Source: Thermoplasmata archaeon
GTDB taxonomy: Archaea; Thermoplasmatota; Thermoplasmata; Thermoplasmatales; Thermoplasmataceae
NCBI GenBank assembly: GCA_021792045.1
Contig: JAJYVJ010000003.1
Location: 1-55,936 of the forward strand
Length of the DNA stretch: 55,936 bases
Direction: 5' to 3'
Part shown: piece after piece, positions 24,414 to 34,066 of the stretch
How the letters are laid out: each line of letters starts with the position of its first letter
How positions within the stretch are numbered: the first letter of the stretch is position 1
Made by a program: the position numbers and the translations under genes
Notes under the pieces: model-generated
The model's database searches: none
The model's input: the letters and a program-made list of their open reading frames with translations, nothing else
Told to the model about the DNA's origin: nothing

Positions 24414-27098
24414 CTAATTTGGAAGATTTGATTTGAATTCATCATAGGAACTAGCCATACTAAAACTTATTCCGCCGACTGCTCGGAAGTGGCGCAATGC
24501 ACAATTCACCTTATCTAGTTCTTCTGGTGGAACAGAACCAATTGTTTCAGCAATCTCACTATATCCGAACTTAGTTTCACAAACGAGATGTATCTTCGGC
24601 ATCTGCATTCCTCCCACCAAAGTTCGTTGATAAATTATGGCCCAATCTGGTCTGTATCTTCCTCTCGGAGTTTCAATATAATATCTCTGGGGCAACTTGC
24701 AAAAGACATTTACCTGTCCATCTTCCTTTAAACCTTTCGCGAATATTTCTTCCGATTTCACATCACAGATAACTTTGTCGTACACAGAGTTATTCGCCTC
24801 GATCACGTGCTCTTTATAAGAGGAAACCTCCTTTTCAAATATGTCTTCGGAATATTCGCCCCCACCAGTTTGATATTCTGCACTCTCTATTTCCATTTTG
24901 ATTTTTTTTGCATTAATTATTTTTATTGATCCAGATGTGAACTGTTCAGGGTTATCTAGAACATCTTTGATTCTGTTTGACTTTAGTAAAATCTCGCTGA
25001 CTGTTTTTCTTGTCAGACCTGTCTCAGAAGCCATTCTTGTTATAATATCTGGCACAACATACTTGATTTCCGAATATTTAATTGGCTCACTTTCAGTTTC
25101 AAAAGTTTCCAAGCCATCTGTTGTGAAATGGAGGGTTGCTCTACGGATGTCAATTATAGGTTTCTTGACTATCAAGTTGTCCTCTATCGCTACCTTGCAT
25201 TCTTCAATCAATTTTTCCGTATTTATCCTTGATTTAAATGTTGTTTTAATTTTCAATTTATTCCATATTTCTCTGAATTCTCCATTAAATACGGGCTCTC
25301 TTATTTTTGAGGTCACTTTGTTTTGTCTGTTTTCTACCGGTGGTTTCTTGATGAATCCATCGTTTTCATAGTCCAGCTGCAACCCCCGTGCAAAGTCTTC
25401 ATAACTTTCATTAGCGATCACAGTTAAAACATTTTCAGAAGATTCTTCATATCTCTCACCACTTTGAGATATTGGAATCCTGAGACCCCTACCTATAGTT
25501 TGTCGTTTCGTAATATCAGAATGGGACAACCTCAGAGTGCAAATGTTGAATATGTTTGGGTTATCCCATCCTTCCCCTAGTGCGGAATGCGTAAATATGA
25601 AACTAGTTGGGGACTCAAAAGATATTAGTCTTTCCTTGTCTTGCAATATTTCTTTGATTTTATCCTTGTCTTGAGCTATGCTCTTGAATGTCTTCTTAGG
25701 GGAGAAATATGCTCCTCTGACCATTTCAGGTTCATATGTAATCCAATCAGGATAATTTTGCTTAAGTTCGTTAAATAGCAAATCAAACGTATTACGAACA
25801 AAGAGATATTTTTCTGGGTTTGTCTTCGACAGTTCTTCAACACCACTTGTCTTCGTAGGATCTATTTCTTGATAATCTGAGACTTCATCAACAAAAAATA
25901 AAGACAAAACTTTGACGTTTTTTAGTTTCAGTTTCTTTTGTTTCTCAAAATGAATTAATATGGTCTCTCTTATTTGTTCTCTAGCTGTCTCAAGGTAAGT
26001 ATCACCTATTGCATCATTCAGGTTTATCTTAATGTGATTTGATAACTCGATAAATGTATCATTTGGATCTCCGCTGATGTTTGTCACTATCAAATTTTTA
26101 TAGGCTGGGTTTCTGGTTTTCTCATGCAAGCTGTCTGATTTAGATAATATAATTATCTTTTCTTCCACCCCCTTAGCGGTTCTTACCTTTGCTGCCACTT
26201 TCGCTCTAATCTTGGGCATCAATGCAACGTTAATTAACTTCACAAGTGGGAGACTTATTTCGTTTTTCATAACGGTTCCAACAACGTCAATTGTTTTAAC
26301 TAATCCTAAATTGTGTGCATCCAATGGCGTGAGTCGATAAATCAGATGACTTTTGTCGTAATCCAAATGCGTAGCAGAATATCTAAGAATGAACAAGGGG
26401 TTTAAGTTATTTAACGCACTGACAGAAAGTTCTGAACTCATCTTATGTGGTTCATCAAGTACTAGCACAGGTTGTGTTTGTGCTAGCATATCAATTCCGC
26501 TTTCAGCTATAAATACATCATCTCTTCCCCTTTCATATAGCTTATTTATATCTTGTTTGTTGAAGGACTGAATAGTGATTACCATAATTTCTAGAAGGCT
26601 GCTCCTGCAAAAAACTCCGAGGTCTGTCAGTTTATCTGACGAGAATACCCTGTATTCGTATGCTTTGCGTTCATACAATTTTTTGAAATGTTCCCTTGTC
26701 AATCTCAAATTTGCAAGAACGCTTTCTCTTATGGCAACAGATGGGACAACAATTATGAACTTTTGTAGACCAAAGCGTTGACTAAGCTCTAAAATTGTCC
26801 TCAGAAAAATATAAGTCTTACCAGTTCCAGTTTCCATTTCAATATTGAAATTTGGTCTGTCATAGAGATCTTTGCCTGTTAACGATTTTATTTTGCTAAC
26901 TGCAATTGAATTCTCCCTCTGAATTTTTTCTAGATTCTTGTTCAGTAAGTCTAATGAAATTATGTTTGGATTTGGATTGATTCCAAAGGTTTTGTGTGCA
27001 CTTTCCTTTGCGATGATGCCTTCAAAGAGCTCAGTTACAGATTTTATGGCCTTAAGCTGATACTCCAGGTTAGATAGAAATTTTATATTTACAGTCAT
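24414..27098 (-). CDS. res: type III restriction endonuclease, Res subunit
   Basis: This 894-residue protein is the ATP-dependent helicase-nuclease of a type III restriction system. Seen are Walker A in NIEMETGTGKTYIF (about 82-95), the SF2 DExD-like motif LVLDEPHKM (about 212), the SAT motif in RYSATHLD, and motif VI in RQTIGRGLRIP (about 545-555). The C-terminal nuclease site is PD...ExK (RYRPDWAIIYQR, then HLVCETKFGY, about 820-855). It lies 5 bp after the Mod gene. It cuts unmodified DNA between two inversely oriented sites. All key motifs look intact. Confidence 0.95.
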   Translation of the reverse strand: MTVNIKFLSNLEYQLKAIKSVTELFEGIIAKESAHKTFGINPNPNIISLDLLNKNLEKIQRENSIAVSKIKSLTGKDLYDRPNFNIEMETGTGKTYIFLRTILELSQRFGLQKFIIVVPSVAIRESVLANLRLTREHFKKLYERKAYEYRVFSSDKLTDLGVFCRSSLLEIMVITIQSFNKQDINKLYERGRDDVFIAESGIDMLAQTQPVLVLDEPHKMSSELSVSALNNLNPLFILRYSATHLDYDKSHLIYRLTPLDAHNLGLVKTIDVVGTVMKNEISLPLVKLINVALMPKIRAKVAAKVRTAKGVEEKIIILSKSDSLHEKTRNPAYKNLIVTNISGDPNDTFIELSNHIKINLNDAIGDTYLETAREQIRETILIHFEKQKKLKLKNVKVLSLFFVDEVSDYQEIDPTKTSGVEELSKTNPEKYLFVRNTFDLLFNELKQNYPDWITYEPEMVRGAYFSPKKTFKSIAQDKDKIKEILQDKERLISFESPTSFIFTHSALGEGWDNPNIFNICTLRLSHSDITKRQTIGRGLRIPISQSGERYEESSENVLTVIANESYEDFARGLQLDYENDGFIKKPPVENRQNKVTSKIREPVFNGEFREIWNKLKIKTTFKSRINTEKLIEECKVAIEDNLIVKKPIIDIRRATLHFTTDGLETFETESEPIKYSEIKYVVPDIITRMASETGLTRKTVSEILLKSNRIKDVLDNPEQFTSGSIKIINAKKIKMEIESAEYQTGGGEYSEDIFEKEVSSYKEHVIEANNSVYDKVICDVKSEEIFAKGLKEDGQVNVFCKLPQRYYIETPRGRYRPDWAIIYQRTLVGGMQMPKIHLVCETKFGYSEIAETIGSVPPEELDKVNCALRHFRAVGGISFSMASSYDEFKSNLPN

Positions 27099-27103
27099 TT
27101 AAA

Positions 27104-29014
27104 TCAAACCGTTTCAACTCTATATTTGCGACTAAGGTTTACCTTCTGGGTGTCCGTTAGGAATCTATCCAGCAGTATGACCTTATCGTCTTTTCCGATT
27201 TCTAGCTTTTCAATGTATTCATCCTTTATGTCTGAATCAAAGCACATCCATAGCGTGTTGACCTTATCTGATACTTTGTAGAATTTATTTCTATCGTCTG
27301 AAATTTTTTCTATATTTGAATCCAACTTGAAGCCTTCTTTTAGCATCAGTTCAAACACTAGAAACTCTTCATTAACATTTATAGGTCCATTCACACTTAG
27401 TTCGATTTGCTTTGTGACGGTTCCCAAATCCATTGATAAAGAATCATCCCAAATAAAGCAATTAGATTCGGAAAGTTTGAAGGTCTTAAACCCTAAATCA
27501 ATATGATTTTGTTCCGGTAGTTTTTCTTTTAGTTCAGTTTTGATTTGTGTGATGACCCTTCTAATTCTTTCTTTACAGACATCTGCTATGGTCGAATATT
27601 GTAATTCGAATGCTTCATGGTTTTCTGGTATCTTTTCTGGAAATTGAATTAGTATAAACCTGCGGGTGTTACCATCTTTAGCATTTAAAGAGAGCACAGC
27701 TTGTGCAGTGGTTCCCGATCCAGCGGTAAAATCTAAAATAATGTCATCTTTTTGAGTTACGTACTGCACAAGATCCTCGATCAGATAGGGAGATTTCGGA
27801 TTGTCAAATACTTTTTTCCCATCGAAGAGAGCGCGTAAGTTCGTTGTAGCTGTATCACTAGTATAGTCACTGTCATCTAGGAATGATTTCATCTTTAGCT
27901 TTTTCTCCTCGCCATTCTTAAAAAGATAATCAATTTGGAAGATATCCCACTCCAGTTTCCCCTTTCGCTTTACCTGTTTTCCAATAAGCTCGGAACGTCT
28001 CTCTTCAACTGCTATCTTTTCCCACCTCCATCGTCCCTCCTCGCCATTTTCAAGCCTAGGATATACCTCGATTGAAAATCTTTCATCTCGTTGTAAGCTA
28101 ATTTCCTCCGTTAATTTATCGACATAAATCGCATAGTACAAATTCTCTCTGTCCTTTCTTCTACTTCCTGACCCCCTTTTCCTCAGACCTGTTAGGCGAT
28201 AGCGCTCTCCATTTCTACTGTCTGTTTTATTGTATTCTTCCAAAATCTCTGGCGAAATTGGTAAGCCTAGAATTTCGGCGGATTCGGATTTACGGTATAA
28301 GAAGAGATGTTCGCTTGCTACTGCTATGTATTTCTTATCACTTCTTCCTGATGGATTATTAACCACTGTAATATCTGCAACAAAATTTTCTGGTCCAAAT
28401 ATCTCATTCATCATTAACCGTAGATTGTAGGACTCCTTGTCGTCAATACTTACAAAAATGAACCCATCTGGCTTTAGCAGATAGTGAGCTAGAAAGAGGC
28501 GTGGATACATCATAGATAACCAATTTGAATGAAACCGCCCACTAGTTTCAGGATTGGTGGTAACAAGCCTGCCAGATTCCTCTGCTTGGGAAGTATATTT
28601 AAGGTATTCTTTCAAATTGTCTGCAAAATCATCCTTATATATGAAGTCCTTTCCAGTATTATACGGAGGGTCGAGATAAATCATTTTGATCTCTCCTTCA
28701 TAAGCCTTTAAGATAATCTTGAGTACTTCTAGGTTCTCGCCTTCGATGAAAATATTTCTGGTACTATCGAAATTAATAGATTCTTGACGGAATGGTGCAA
28801 GCGTACCTCTTGAAGGTCTATCGCGAACACGAATTGAGTTGGACTTTCCAGCCCACGATAACATGTATCTTTCATTTCCTGAATCAATGTATTCTCCTAT
28901 CGCTTCCTTAAATCTGATTATATCAATTTTATCCTCAGCAAAGATTTCCGGAAGGGTTTCTCTTAGGTTTTCTATACGCTTTTCTTTAATGTCCAATGAT
29001 TCTTTGTCTAGCAT
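27104..29014 (-). CDS. mod: type III restriction-modification methyltransferase, Mod subunit
   Basis: The 636-residue protein is a beta-class DNA N6-adenine methyltransferase. The catalytic motif DPPYNTG (about 115) comes before the SAM-binding FxGxG motif (ILDFTAGSGTTAQAVL at about 420). The variable central part (about 225-400) would contain the target-recognition domain. The typical Mod segments GFIFVSIDDKE and HSNWLSMMYPRL are present. It both methylates the host site and gives the nuclease its specificity. ATG at 29014 has a GGAGAT ribosome-binding site, and a TATA box lies near 29050-29060. Confidence 0.95.
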   Translation of the reverse strand: MLDKESLDIKEKRIENLRETLPEIFAEDKIDIIRFKEAIGEYIDSGNERYMLSWAGKSNSIRVRDRPSRGTLAPFRQESINFDSTRNIFIEGENLEVLKIILKAYEGEIKMIYLDPPYNTGKDFIYKDDFADNLKEYLKYTSQAEESGRLVTTNPETSGRFHSNWLSMMYPRLFLAHYLLKPDGFIFVSIDDKESYNLRLMMNEIFGPENFVADITVVNNPSGRSDKKYIAVASEHLFLYRKSESAEILGLPISPEILEEYNKTDSRNGERYRLTGLRKRGSGSRRKDRENLYYAIYVDKLTEEISLQRDERFSIEVYPRLENGEEGRWRWEKIAVEERRSELIGKQVKRKGKLEWDIFQIDYLFKNGEEKKLKMKSFLDDSDYTSDTATTNLRALFDGKKVFDNPKSPYLIEDLVQYVTQKDDIILDFTAGSGTTAQAVLSLNAKDGNTRRFILIQFPEKIPENHEAFELQYSTIADVCKERIRRVITQIKTELKEKLPEQNHIDLGFKTFKLSESNCFIWDDSLSMDLGTVTKQIELSVNGPINVNEEFLVFELMLKEGFKLDSNIEKISDDRNKFYKVSDKVNTLWMCFDSDIKDEYIEKLEIGKDDKVILLDRFLTDTQKVNLSRKYRVETV

Positions 29015-29257
29015 ATCTTATCTCCTCTGAAGCAACATAGATTGCAGTTTTATAGATATATAGGACATGATCCCCTTTCTATATTAAAATTAATTTTTTC
29101 TGGTCTATTGATCCGATCCAATATCTTCATGTGTTTCTATTCCCTAAGGCTGTGATTGGGTGTAGTGTTGGAACATCCACTTACGACACTGTAATTTTTT
29201 TTACAGGAGAACTGTTCAATGCATTAAATATATAGATAAGATTTTAACAGTTGCCTC
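29015..29257. promoter_or_regulatory. divergent promoters of the mod-res and ART-fold operons
   Basis: A minus-strand TATA box (CCTATATATC near 29056-29066) serves mod-res. On the plus strand AAATATATAGATAAG at 29226-29240 lies about 25 nt before the ATG at 29258, giving a leaderless transcript for the ART-fold gene. Confidence 0.55.
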
Positions 29258-29857
29258 ATGAATTTCAACAAAAATTTTATTTCCGGAAATGTATGTAATA
29301 ACATGGACCAGCCCCAGAAGTTCCCTTTGCCTAACTTAGGAATAGCTGTTAAAGGATTTCATGGCACAAAGAAGGGATATGCGGGCAAAAGTAAAGAGAG
29401 CAATAAGTTTCACAGAAGCAATGAGGCAAATGATTGGCTTGGACATGGAATATACTTTTGGGAAAATGATCCGAGCAGAGCAATAGAGTGGGCAACCAAT
29501 AAGTATGGAGAAGAAGCAGCAGTCGTTGAAGTGCCAATAAATCTAGGAAGATGCCTAGATCTGACTCTACTTTCCCATACCGAGTACTTGAAGATTGCAT
29601 ATGATAGATACATTCAGAAAATGAAAAGTATAGGGAGAGACATAACAAATTATGAAACGAAGCCACATTTTTTAGATTGTTCTGTGATAAATTATTTAAC
29701 CTCAGAACTTTTTGATGTTGATACGATACGGGCACCTTTTGATATTGGAGAACCTGTATTTCCAGGATCATATCTGCATAGAGGGTCTCACATCCAGTTA
29801 GTCGTAGTAAACGAGGCAAGTTTAATTGGAAATGTTTCTATTTACTATGAAGCTTGA
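29258..29857 (+). CDS. ADP-ribosyltransferase-fold protein (predicted toxin or effector)
   Basis: This 199-residue protein matches a family with the signature FHGT near the N-terminus (about 35), then NDWLGHGIYFWENDPSRAIEWA (about 60-82) and a late hydrophobic strand SHIQLVVVNEASLIG. HGT and GIYFWE line up with the His and Tyr positions of ADP-ribosyltransferase (PARP/ART-like) folds, which bind NAD+. The assignment is from pattern memory and is moderate. Leaderless promoter. It is followed by the regulator-protease pair, so it could be the effector they restrain. Confidence 0.6.
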   Translation: MNFNKNFISGNVCNNMDQPQKFPLPNLGIAVKGFHGTKKGYAGKSKESNKFHRSNEANDWLGHGIYFWENDPSRAIEWATNKYGEEAAVVEVPINLGRCLDLTLLSHTEYLKIAYDRYIQKMKSIGRDITNYETKPHFLDCSVINYLTSELFDVDTIRAPFDIGEPVFPGSYLHRGSHIQLVVVNEASLIGNVSIYYEA

Positions 29858-29913
29858 TGATGAACTGAGAATTTCTAACAATATTAATATAAGAGTCACA
29901 AATATATAATATA

Positions 29914-30765
29914 ATGAAAGATAGTAGACAGTATAGGGCATATGTGGCTTCGCCCCTGACCGGACTTGATGGGGCAATGAGAAAAACTGTCTACGAATTT
30001 ATCGAAGTCATCGAAACAGAGTGTCAGGGAAAGAACATATTCCCCTATATACCCGGAAAAATCAGCGATCCTGTAAGTAACCCTGAGTTATCACCAAGCT
30101 TTGTTTATCAAACCGATCGACAGCGAGTGAGAGAGTCCGATGTCTTCATTTTATTAGCTTACAGGCCGAGTTTCGGAGCCGGCCAGGAGGTTGAGATCGC
30201 ATATAATGCGTTAATACCTATGATAATACTTCAACCGCAAGGAGGTAAAGTCAGTAGAATGGTTAGCGGAGTACCGTTGTCTTTGAGGCAAATCTATGAT
30301 TTTACTGATAAAGATTCTCTTAAAAATTCTTTAAATGAGGCCCTTTCTAAACTTATGCCGCATATTGAGAAGAGGCACAGCGATCTGTCGTCCGCCGCTA
30401 ATTTGAACTTTGGTGGTAGCGTTAAAAAATTCAGAATGCAACGGAATTTGTCTCAAGAAGACTTAGCTAAGGCAATCGGGATTGCACCTGAGGAAATTGA
30501 TCATCTGGAAAATGAAGATAAGAATGTCATTAACCCGTCTCTATTTTTAATAAACAGGATATCTACAGCATTGAACATTGATCCGGCCCAGTTGACCTCT
30601 CCAAGTTTCTATGAGAAGAAACTTTATGAAATTGCAGAAAAGCTGCCCATGATTTTTGCTCAGATAAGCAGTTATTCTATTAATGAAACCAGAAGCAAAT
30701 CCCACGATCTAAATGAGAAGGATATTCTTAAAATAGTTTTTAGACTTCTAGTGGATCAGTTGTGA
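29914..30765 (+). CDS. nucleoside 2-deoxyribosyltransferase-like domain fused to Xre helix-turn-helix
   Basis: The 283-residue protein has two recognisable parts. Residues 1-140 look like a nucleoside 2-deoxyribosyltransferase: RAYVASPLTG at the N-terminus, VRESDVFILLAYRPSFGAGQEVEIAYNALIPMIIL holding the conserved Asp and the catalytic-type Glu in the GQEVE segment. Residues about 165-230 are an Xre/HTH_3 domain (VKKFRMQRNLSQEDLAKAIGIAPEEIDHLEN). A short helical tail follows. The fusion suggests a transcription factor that senses or processes a nucleotide ligand (inference). TATA box ATTAATATAAG at 29882-29892, leaderless. It is 4 bp from the ImmA/IrrE gene. Confidence 0.78.
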   Translation: MKDSRQYRAYVASPLTGLDGAMRKTVYEFIEVIETECQGKNIFPYIPGKISDPVSNPELSPSFVYQTDRQRVRESDVFILLAYRPSFGAGQEVEIAYNALIPMIILQPQGGKVSRMVSGVPLSLRQIYDFTDKDSLKNSLNEALSKLMPHIEKRHSDLSSAANLNFGGSVKKFRMQRNLSQEDLAKAIGIAPEEIDHLENEDKNVINPSLFLINRISTALNIDPAQLTSPSFYEKKLYEIAEKLPMIFAQISSYSINETRSKSHDLNEKDILKIVFRLLVDQL

Positions 30766-30769
30766 AACA

Positions 30770-31537
30770 ATGGGTTCTTTTAAAATTGAAGATCTGCCAA
30801 TAAAAATAAAAAGGAACGGAGTTCAAAGATTATTCTCAAAGATACAGCTGGATGACATAATTACAAAATTGATTTTAAGAAGTGGACTAACTGGACCCCC
30901 AACGGACCTTTTAAAAATTTGCCAGGACCTTGAATTAAAATTGTATGAAGAAGATTTATCAACCGATGGATATTTAGTAGAATCCCCAGAAGGCAAAGGC
31001 ATTATTTTTTACAGAGGCCCAAAATATTTAGCGGGATATAGATGGAGATTCACAGTAGCTCACGAGATAGCCCACTGGGTGCTAGAAAAAATGACAAATG
31101 AAAATAACAGTCATCAGGCTGTATTGGAAAAAATAGAAGATTGGTGTAACAACTTCGCTGGCAAGTTGCTCATACCAGACCAATGGTTAAACCCAGCCGT
31201 TGGAGAAGAATTGACAAACTTTTCTCATTATTCGAATTTGATAAGAACTTTTGAAGTCTCAGAAGATGTGTTGGTGAGAAGACTCTGGGAAACAATGAGA
31301 ATTTCTACAATAACAAGTGTGTATTCCGAAGGTAGGTTAACGGTCAGTTCTAAATGGCCAAGCAATCTCAATATTGAAGTTAATGAACTAGAAATGGTTT
31401 CAAGATTGATCAAAAACGCACAGGCTATTCAAGAACCAGGACAAGCTACAAGGCGGCTTCTAATTGGCCCTATAATTACATATGGCGCTAAAAATAGCAT
31501 AAAGAGATATTATATTATTTCACTGACCACCTATTAA
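30770..31537 (+). CDS. ImmA/IrrE-family metallopeptidase
   Basis: The 255-residue protein carries the M78 zinc-peptidase motif FTVAHEIAHWVLEK (about residues 98-111), with the further Glu expected near VLEKIEDWCNNFAGKLLIPDQW (about 123-144). The helix after it is the usual ImmA continuation. Members cleave Xre-type repressors in response to DNA damage or phage. Here the adjacent deoxyribosyltransferase-Xre fusion is the obvious substrate. The C-terminal 80 residues are not assigned. Confidence 0.85.
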   Translation: MGSFKIEDLPIKIKRNGVQRLFSKIQLDDIITKLILRSGLTGPPTDLLKICQDLELKLYEEDLSTDGYLVESPEGKGIIFYRGPKYLAGYRWRFTVAHEIAHWVLEKMTNENNSHQAVLEKIEDWCNNFAGKLLIPDQWLNPAVGEELTNFSHYSNLIRTFEVSEDVLVRRLWETMRISTITSVYSEGRLTVSSKWPSNLNIEVNELEMVSRLIKNAQAIQEPGQATRRLLIGPIITYGAKNSIKRYYIISLTTY

Positions 31538-32649
31538 CATCTCAATGAACATGGTAATAGTATCATATTTTTGTTCCACGTTTTGAATTGTAAAGGAAAT
31601 CCTACAATGAGATTTCGACTGAAACGTTAACTTTATAGCAAAACTTAACGGTGTTTATATATCCCTAAAGGGTAGCCAACGTAGCGTCCCTCAAATTGTG
31701 TAAAGTTAAGTATATCGCTTATTGGAAGTTGAGCTCATACGTGTATTATGGGGTTTCTTCTGTGATCCTTGTTAGCTTGGTAAATTTATCAATGCCGTTC
31801 AAATTCCGGTAGAAATAGACCAACAGACAGAGTGTAAAATGAACGCTATCTGTGTGCAACCACCTCTATACAAACAGAGCTATCATTGCAAGAACTGAAA
31901 CGATTCTGGCAAATAGTACGAGCTTGAAGCTGAGGTCGGAACAACTTTCTTTCATCAGCAGCTGCATGAAATTAGAGATTAAAATAGGGTCATAGCTCAA
32001 TGCATACACTCTGTGCATGTATATTTCAACACTCAAATCCCTGAAAAACATCTTTCTGGGTTAAACCATTACAGTTGCAAGTCGGCGTGGTTTTTATTGG
32101 CTTGGACGCAATGTTGCTGGTCGTTTCTTCTTGCATTCCTTTTCTGTGCACGGTCAGTGTGGGTGTATTATTTTACCATCTTCGAGCCGAGGGGTAGTCA
32201 TTTGTTACCTGCCTGCGCCCACTGAGATGTATTTTACAGATGGTGAAAGGATGGTCATCATTCTGATCCGAGAGGCCATTCTCGATTGCTTCTACAATGA
32301 CTGCACAACTCAATAGGTATGATCAGCTGAATACATCTCCCCAGATGCACCTTGCAGGATATGCTGGATAATATACAGAGTACATGCATATTAGTTCCGA
32401 CACGCTGCGGAACGCTTCCGTGAATGCCACCGCAGGCTTACGGCACCGAATGAACCGGAGATCAAGGAGAGTGCGGAACCTAACTGACTTGCCAGTGGGA
32501 AAGGTAAACCGAAAGATGAGAGAAAAGGACAAGTTCAATATGTCGGTATGGCAGATGCGGACAGGCAGTCAAATAAAAGAGGATCCCTTTGTGCTTACCA
32601 GGATGAATCAGAATGGGATGCCTTACAGCGGGGCACATGACCGGCAAAC
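31538..32649. other. 1.1-kb region without a convincing gene
   Basis: Short frames exist on both strands but none has a recognisable domain or sensible context. The minus strand near 31740-31830 reads LVYFYRNLNGIDKFTKLTRITEETP before a stop and may be the tail of a decayed transposase. CCCTCAAATTGTGTAAAGTTAAG at 31689 looks like an insertion-sequence end. I see remnants only. Confidence 0.4.
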
Positions 32650-32690
32650 GCTTATATACACGAGTGCTGATATTAATTTACCTCAAATGA
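32644..32690 (+). promoter_or_regulatory. strong archaeal promoter for the cassette operon
   Basis: AAACGCTTATATACACG at 32645-32661 is a near-ideal BRE plus TATA box. Initiation is expected near 32680. It precedes the short frame at 32786 and the PCNA-containing cassette operon beginning at 33169. Confidence 0.55.
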
Positions 32691-32785
32691 TCGGCTGAGG
32701 AACGGACGGGATCAGCAATGGTTCCATTATTTCTGAAGCTGTTCAGGAGAGTGCTTCTCCTGTTCTGAGGAAGCGGGAATTGATA

Positions 32786-32905
32786 ATGGTTGGTTTTACG
32801 GGTTTCGTCAAGGTGATGGCAGATAACATCGAGTCCGGCAATGGACAGGACATTGTTGTCTGCCACTGCCTGAAGCCTGTGAAGTTGAGCATTGAACGCT
32901 TCTGA
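32786..32905 (+). CDS. 39-residue hypothetical protein
   Basis: The frame starts ATG GTT GGT and reads MVGFTGFVKVMADNIESGNG, ending CLKPVKLSIERF. The open frame extends upstream to about 32698 without a start codon. It contains a C-H-C pattern (VVCHCLKP). No family is recognised. It is supported by the strong promoter upstream and coherent codon use only. Confidence 0.35.
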   Translation: MVGFTGFVKVMADNIESGNGQDIVVCHCLKPVKLSIERF

Positions 32906-33168
32906 TGAATGGGGGCGGCGTAGCATGAACATTTCGGGTCATCATTTTGATGTGATCTGTTCATGTGCCATTTCAAAAGAATGGGTCTGATGATCACATG
33001 CCTGCCCAGGTGTGTGTGCTTGTGAAAGGATCCGGTTCAGCTGGGAACAACCGGTAACCTGCGGAAGATTCTCCATCTTCTGCAGACAAACTTCACAGGT
33101 TGACCTGCCCTCTACAAATGGTCTTGGGGGTCGAAACAAAATAATGCAACCCAAAAAGGGGATTTAAC

Positions 33169-33366
33169 ATGAAACTGAAAGGAATCGTGATCGGTGTGAA
33201 TCCTGACGGCAAGGAAGTCAGGAAGCACATAGAAAGAGACGTAAAAGAGTTGCCGAAAGACAACGACTTCAGTGCCTTCCAGATAGGCACAAAAATAAAT
33301 GTTGTATACGTGAAGGCCACCGTTACCCATAACGGAAAGCTTGTCCGGGTTTACAATACGGTATAG
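33169..33366 (+). CDS. hypothetical cassette protein, 65 residues
   Basis: This is a small basic protein. It is mostly beta by appearance (KGIVIGVNPDGKEV, then KINVVYVKATVTHNGKLVRVY) with a central charged helix. First gene of the cassette operon, right after a leader-motif copy and before a hairpin terminator. No family is recognised. Confidence 0.65.
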   Translation: MKLKGIVIGVNPDGKEVRKHIERDVKELPKDNDFSAFQIGTKINVVYVKATVTHNGKLVRVYNTV

Positions 33367-33401
33367 GGGCTATCCGAGTTTGATCGGGCAGCCCTTTTTT
33401 T
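33367..33401 (+). terminator. hairpin terminator, first of a matching pair
   Basis: GGGCTATCCGA at 33367-33377 pairs with TCGGGCAGCCC at 33384-33394 (one mismatch), followed by TTTTTTT. This looks like an intrinsic terminator, uncommon in archaea. A second, almost identical one is at 35967. Confidence 0.75.
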
Positions 33402-33432
33402 ATTTTGATACCCGTAAAGGGGAGATGAGACA

Positions 33433-33726
33433 ATGGAAAGATGGACAATGAAAGGTCTGGAAGAGATAAGTGAACTGGATTTCGCCATTGCATTGCTCAA
33501 TGAGAGGGATCACGGGCTGACAAATGCCCATGCGCCTTTGGGCGTGAAAATTGCGAAAACGGTGAAGTATCTGCAGCAGATCGACAGTATGATAAGGGAA
33601 GTTCGGGAGACAGCAGAGACCTATGCATCTATTGATGGATCGCACCACAAGACGTACGGGCTCGTGGAGATCGCAAGGAAGCTGGGGAGCAGGATGCTGT
33701 TCCCCGACGGCGGAATCCCGCCTTAA
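33433..33726 (+). CDS. hypothetical cassette protein, 97 residues, helical
   Basis: This is an all-helical protein by appearance. It has a repeated amphipathic pattern (LDFAIALLNERDHGLTNAHAPL, then IAKTVKYLQQIDSMIREVRETA). A mobile-element accessory protein is likely; the family is not recognised. The leader motif and GGGGAGAT ribosome-binding site precede its ATG. Confidence 0.6.
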   Translation: MERWTMKGLEEISELDFAIALLNERDHGLTNAHAPLGVKIAKTVKYLQQIDSMIREVRETAETYASIDGSHHKTYGLVEIARKLGSRMLFPDGGIPP

Positions 33727-33764
33727 TTTTTTTATTTTGATACCCGTAAAGGGGAGATAAAAAC

Positions 33765-33986
33765 ATGGCAAAAATACAGCCGAAGGAAATTTTCGACACC
33801 CCGAAGGAAGGAACTGGCAGGACATTCCCGCAGATGAGGATGCCGGAGGAAAGGTGTCCGGAGAGATGCCATCCGGTGATGGATCATTTCAGGAGCAGGA
33901 ATGGTCTTGGATCAATGGCACTGGAAGTCGAGGGCATCTATGTCGGGGAATACTGTGCAAGGAACCCAAGGGGAAAACCTAATTAA
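33765..33986 (+). CDS. hypothetical cassette protein, 73 residues, cysteine-containing
   Basis: This short protein has CPERC (about 31-35) and a later C in VGEYCARN (about 64), so a zinc site is possible. Its ATG follows a leader-motif copy identical to that of the previous gene. No family is recognised. Confidence 0.6.
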   Translation: MAKIQPKEIFDTPKEGTGRTFPQMRMPEERCPERCHPVMDHFRSRNGLGSMALEVEGIYVGEYCARNPRGKPN

Positions 33987-34066
33987 GAAATTATTTTGCC
34001 ACCCGGCATTGAATAGCACGATCTATGGATGTTACCCGCATCATGAAGATGCGAGGAGATGGAAAA

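Noticed and set aside
24898..25371. 157-codon plus-strand frame opposite the type III res gene
   Set aside because: Hydrophobic shadow of the minus-strand AT-rich gene; no start context.
31780..31830. GTTCAAATTCC resembling a tRNA T-arm
   Set aside because: No acceptor, D or anticodon arm can be placed around it.
32384..32698. 104-codon plus-strand frame upstream of the cassette operon
   Set aside because: Basic, low-complexity composition, no domain, and it runs across the strong TATA box at 32645-32661; probably chance.
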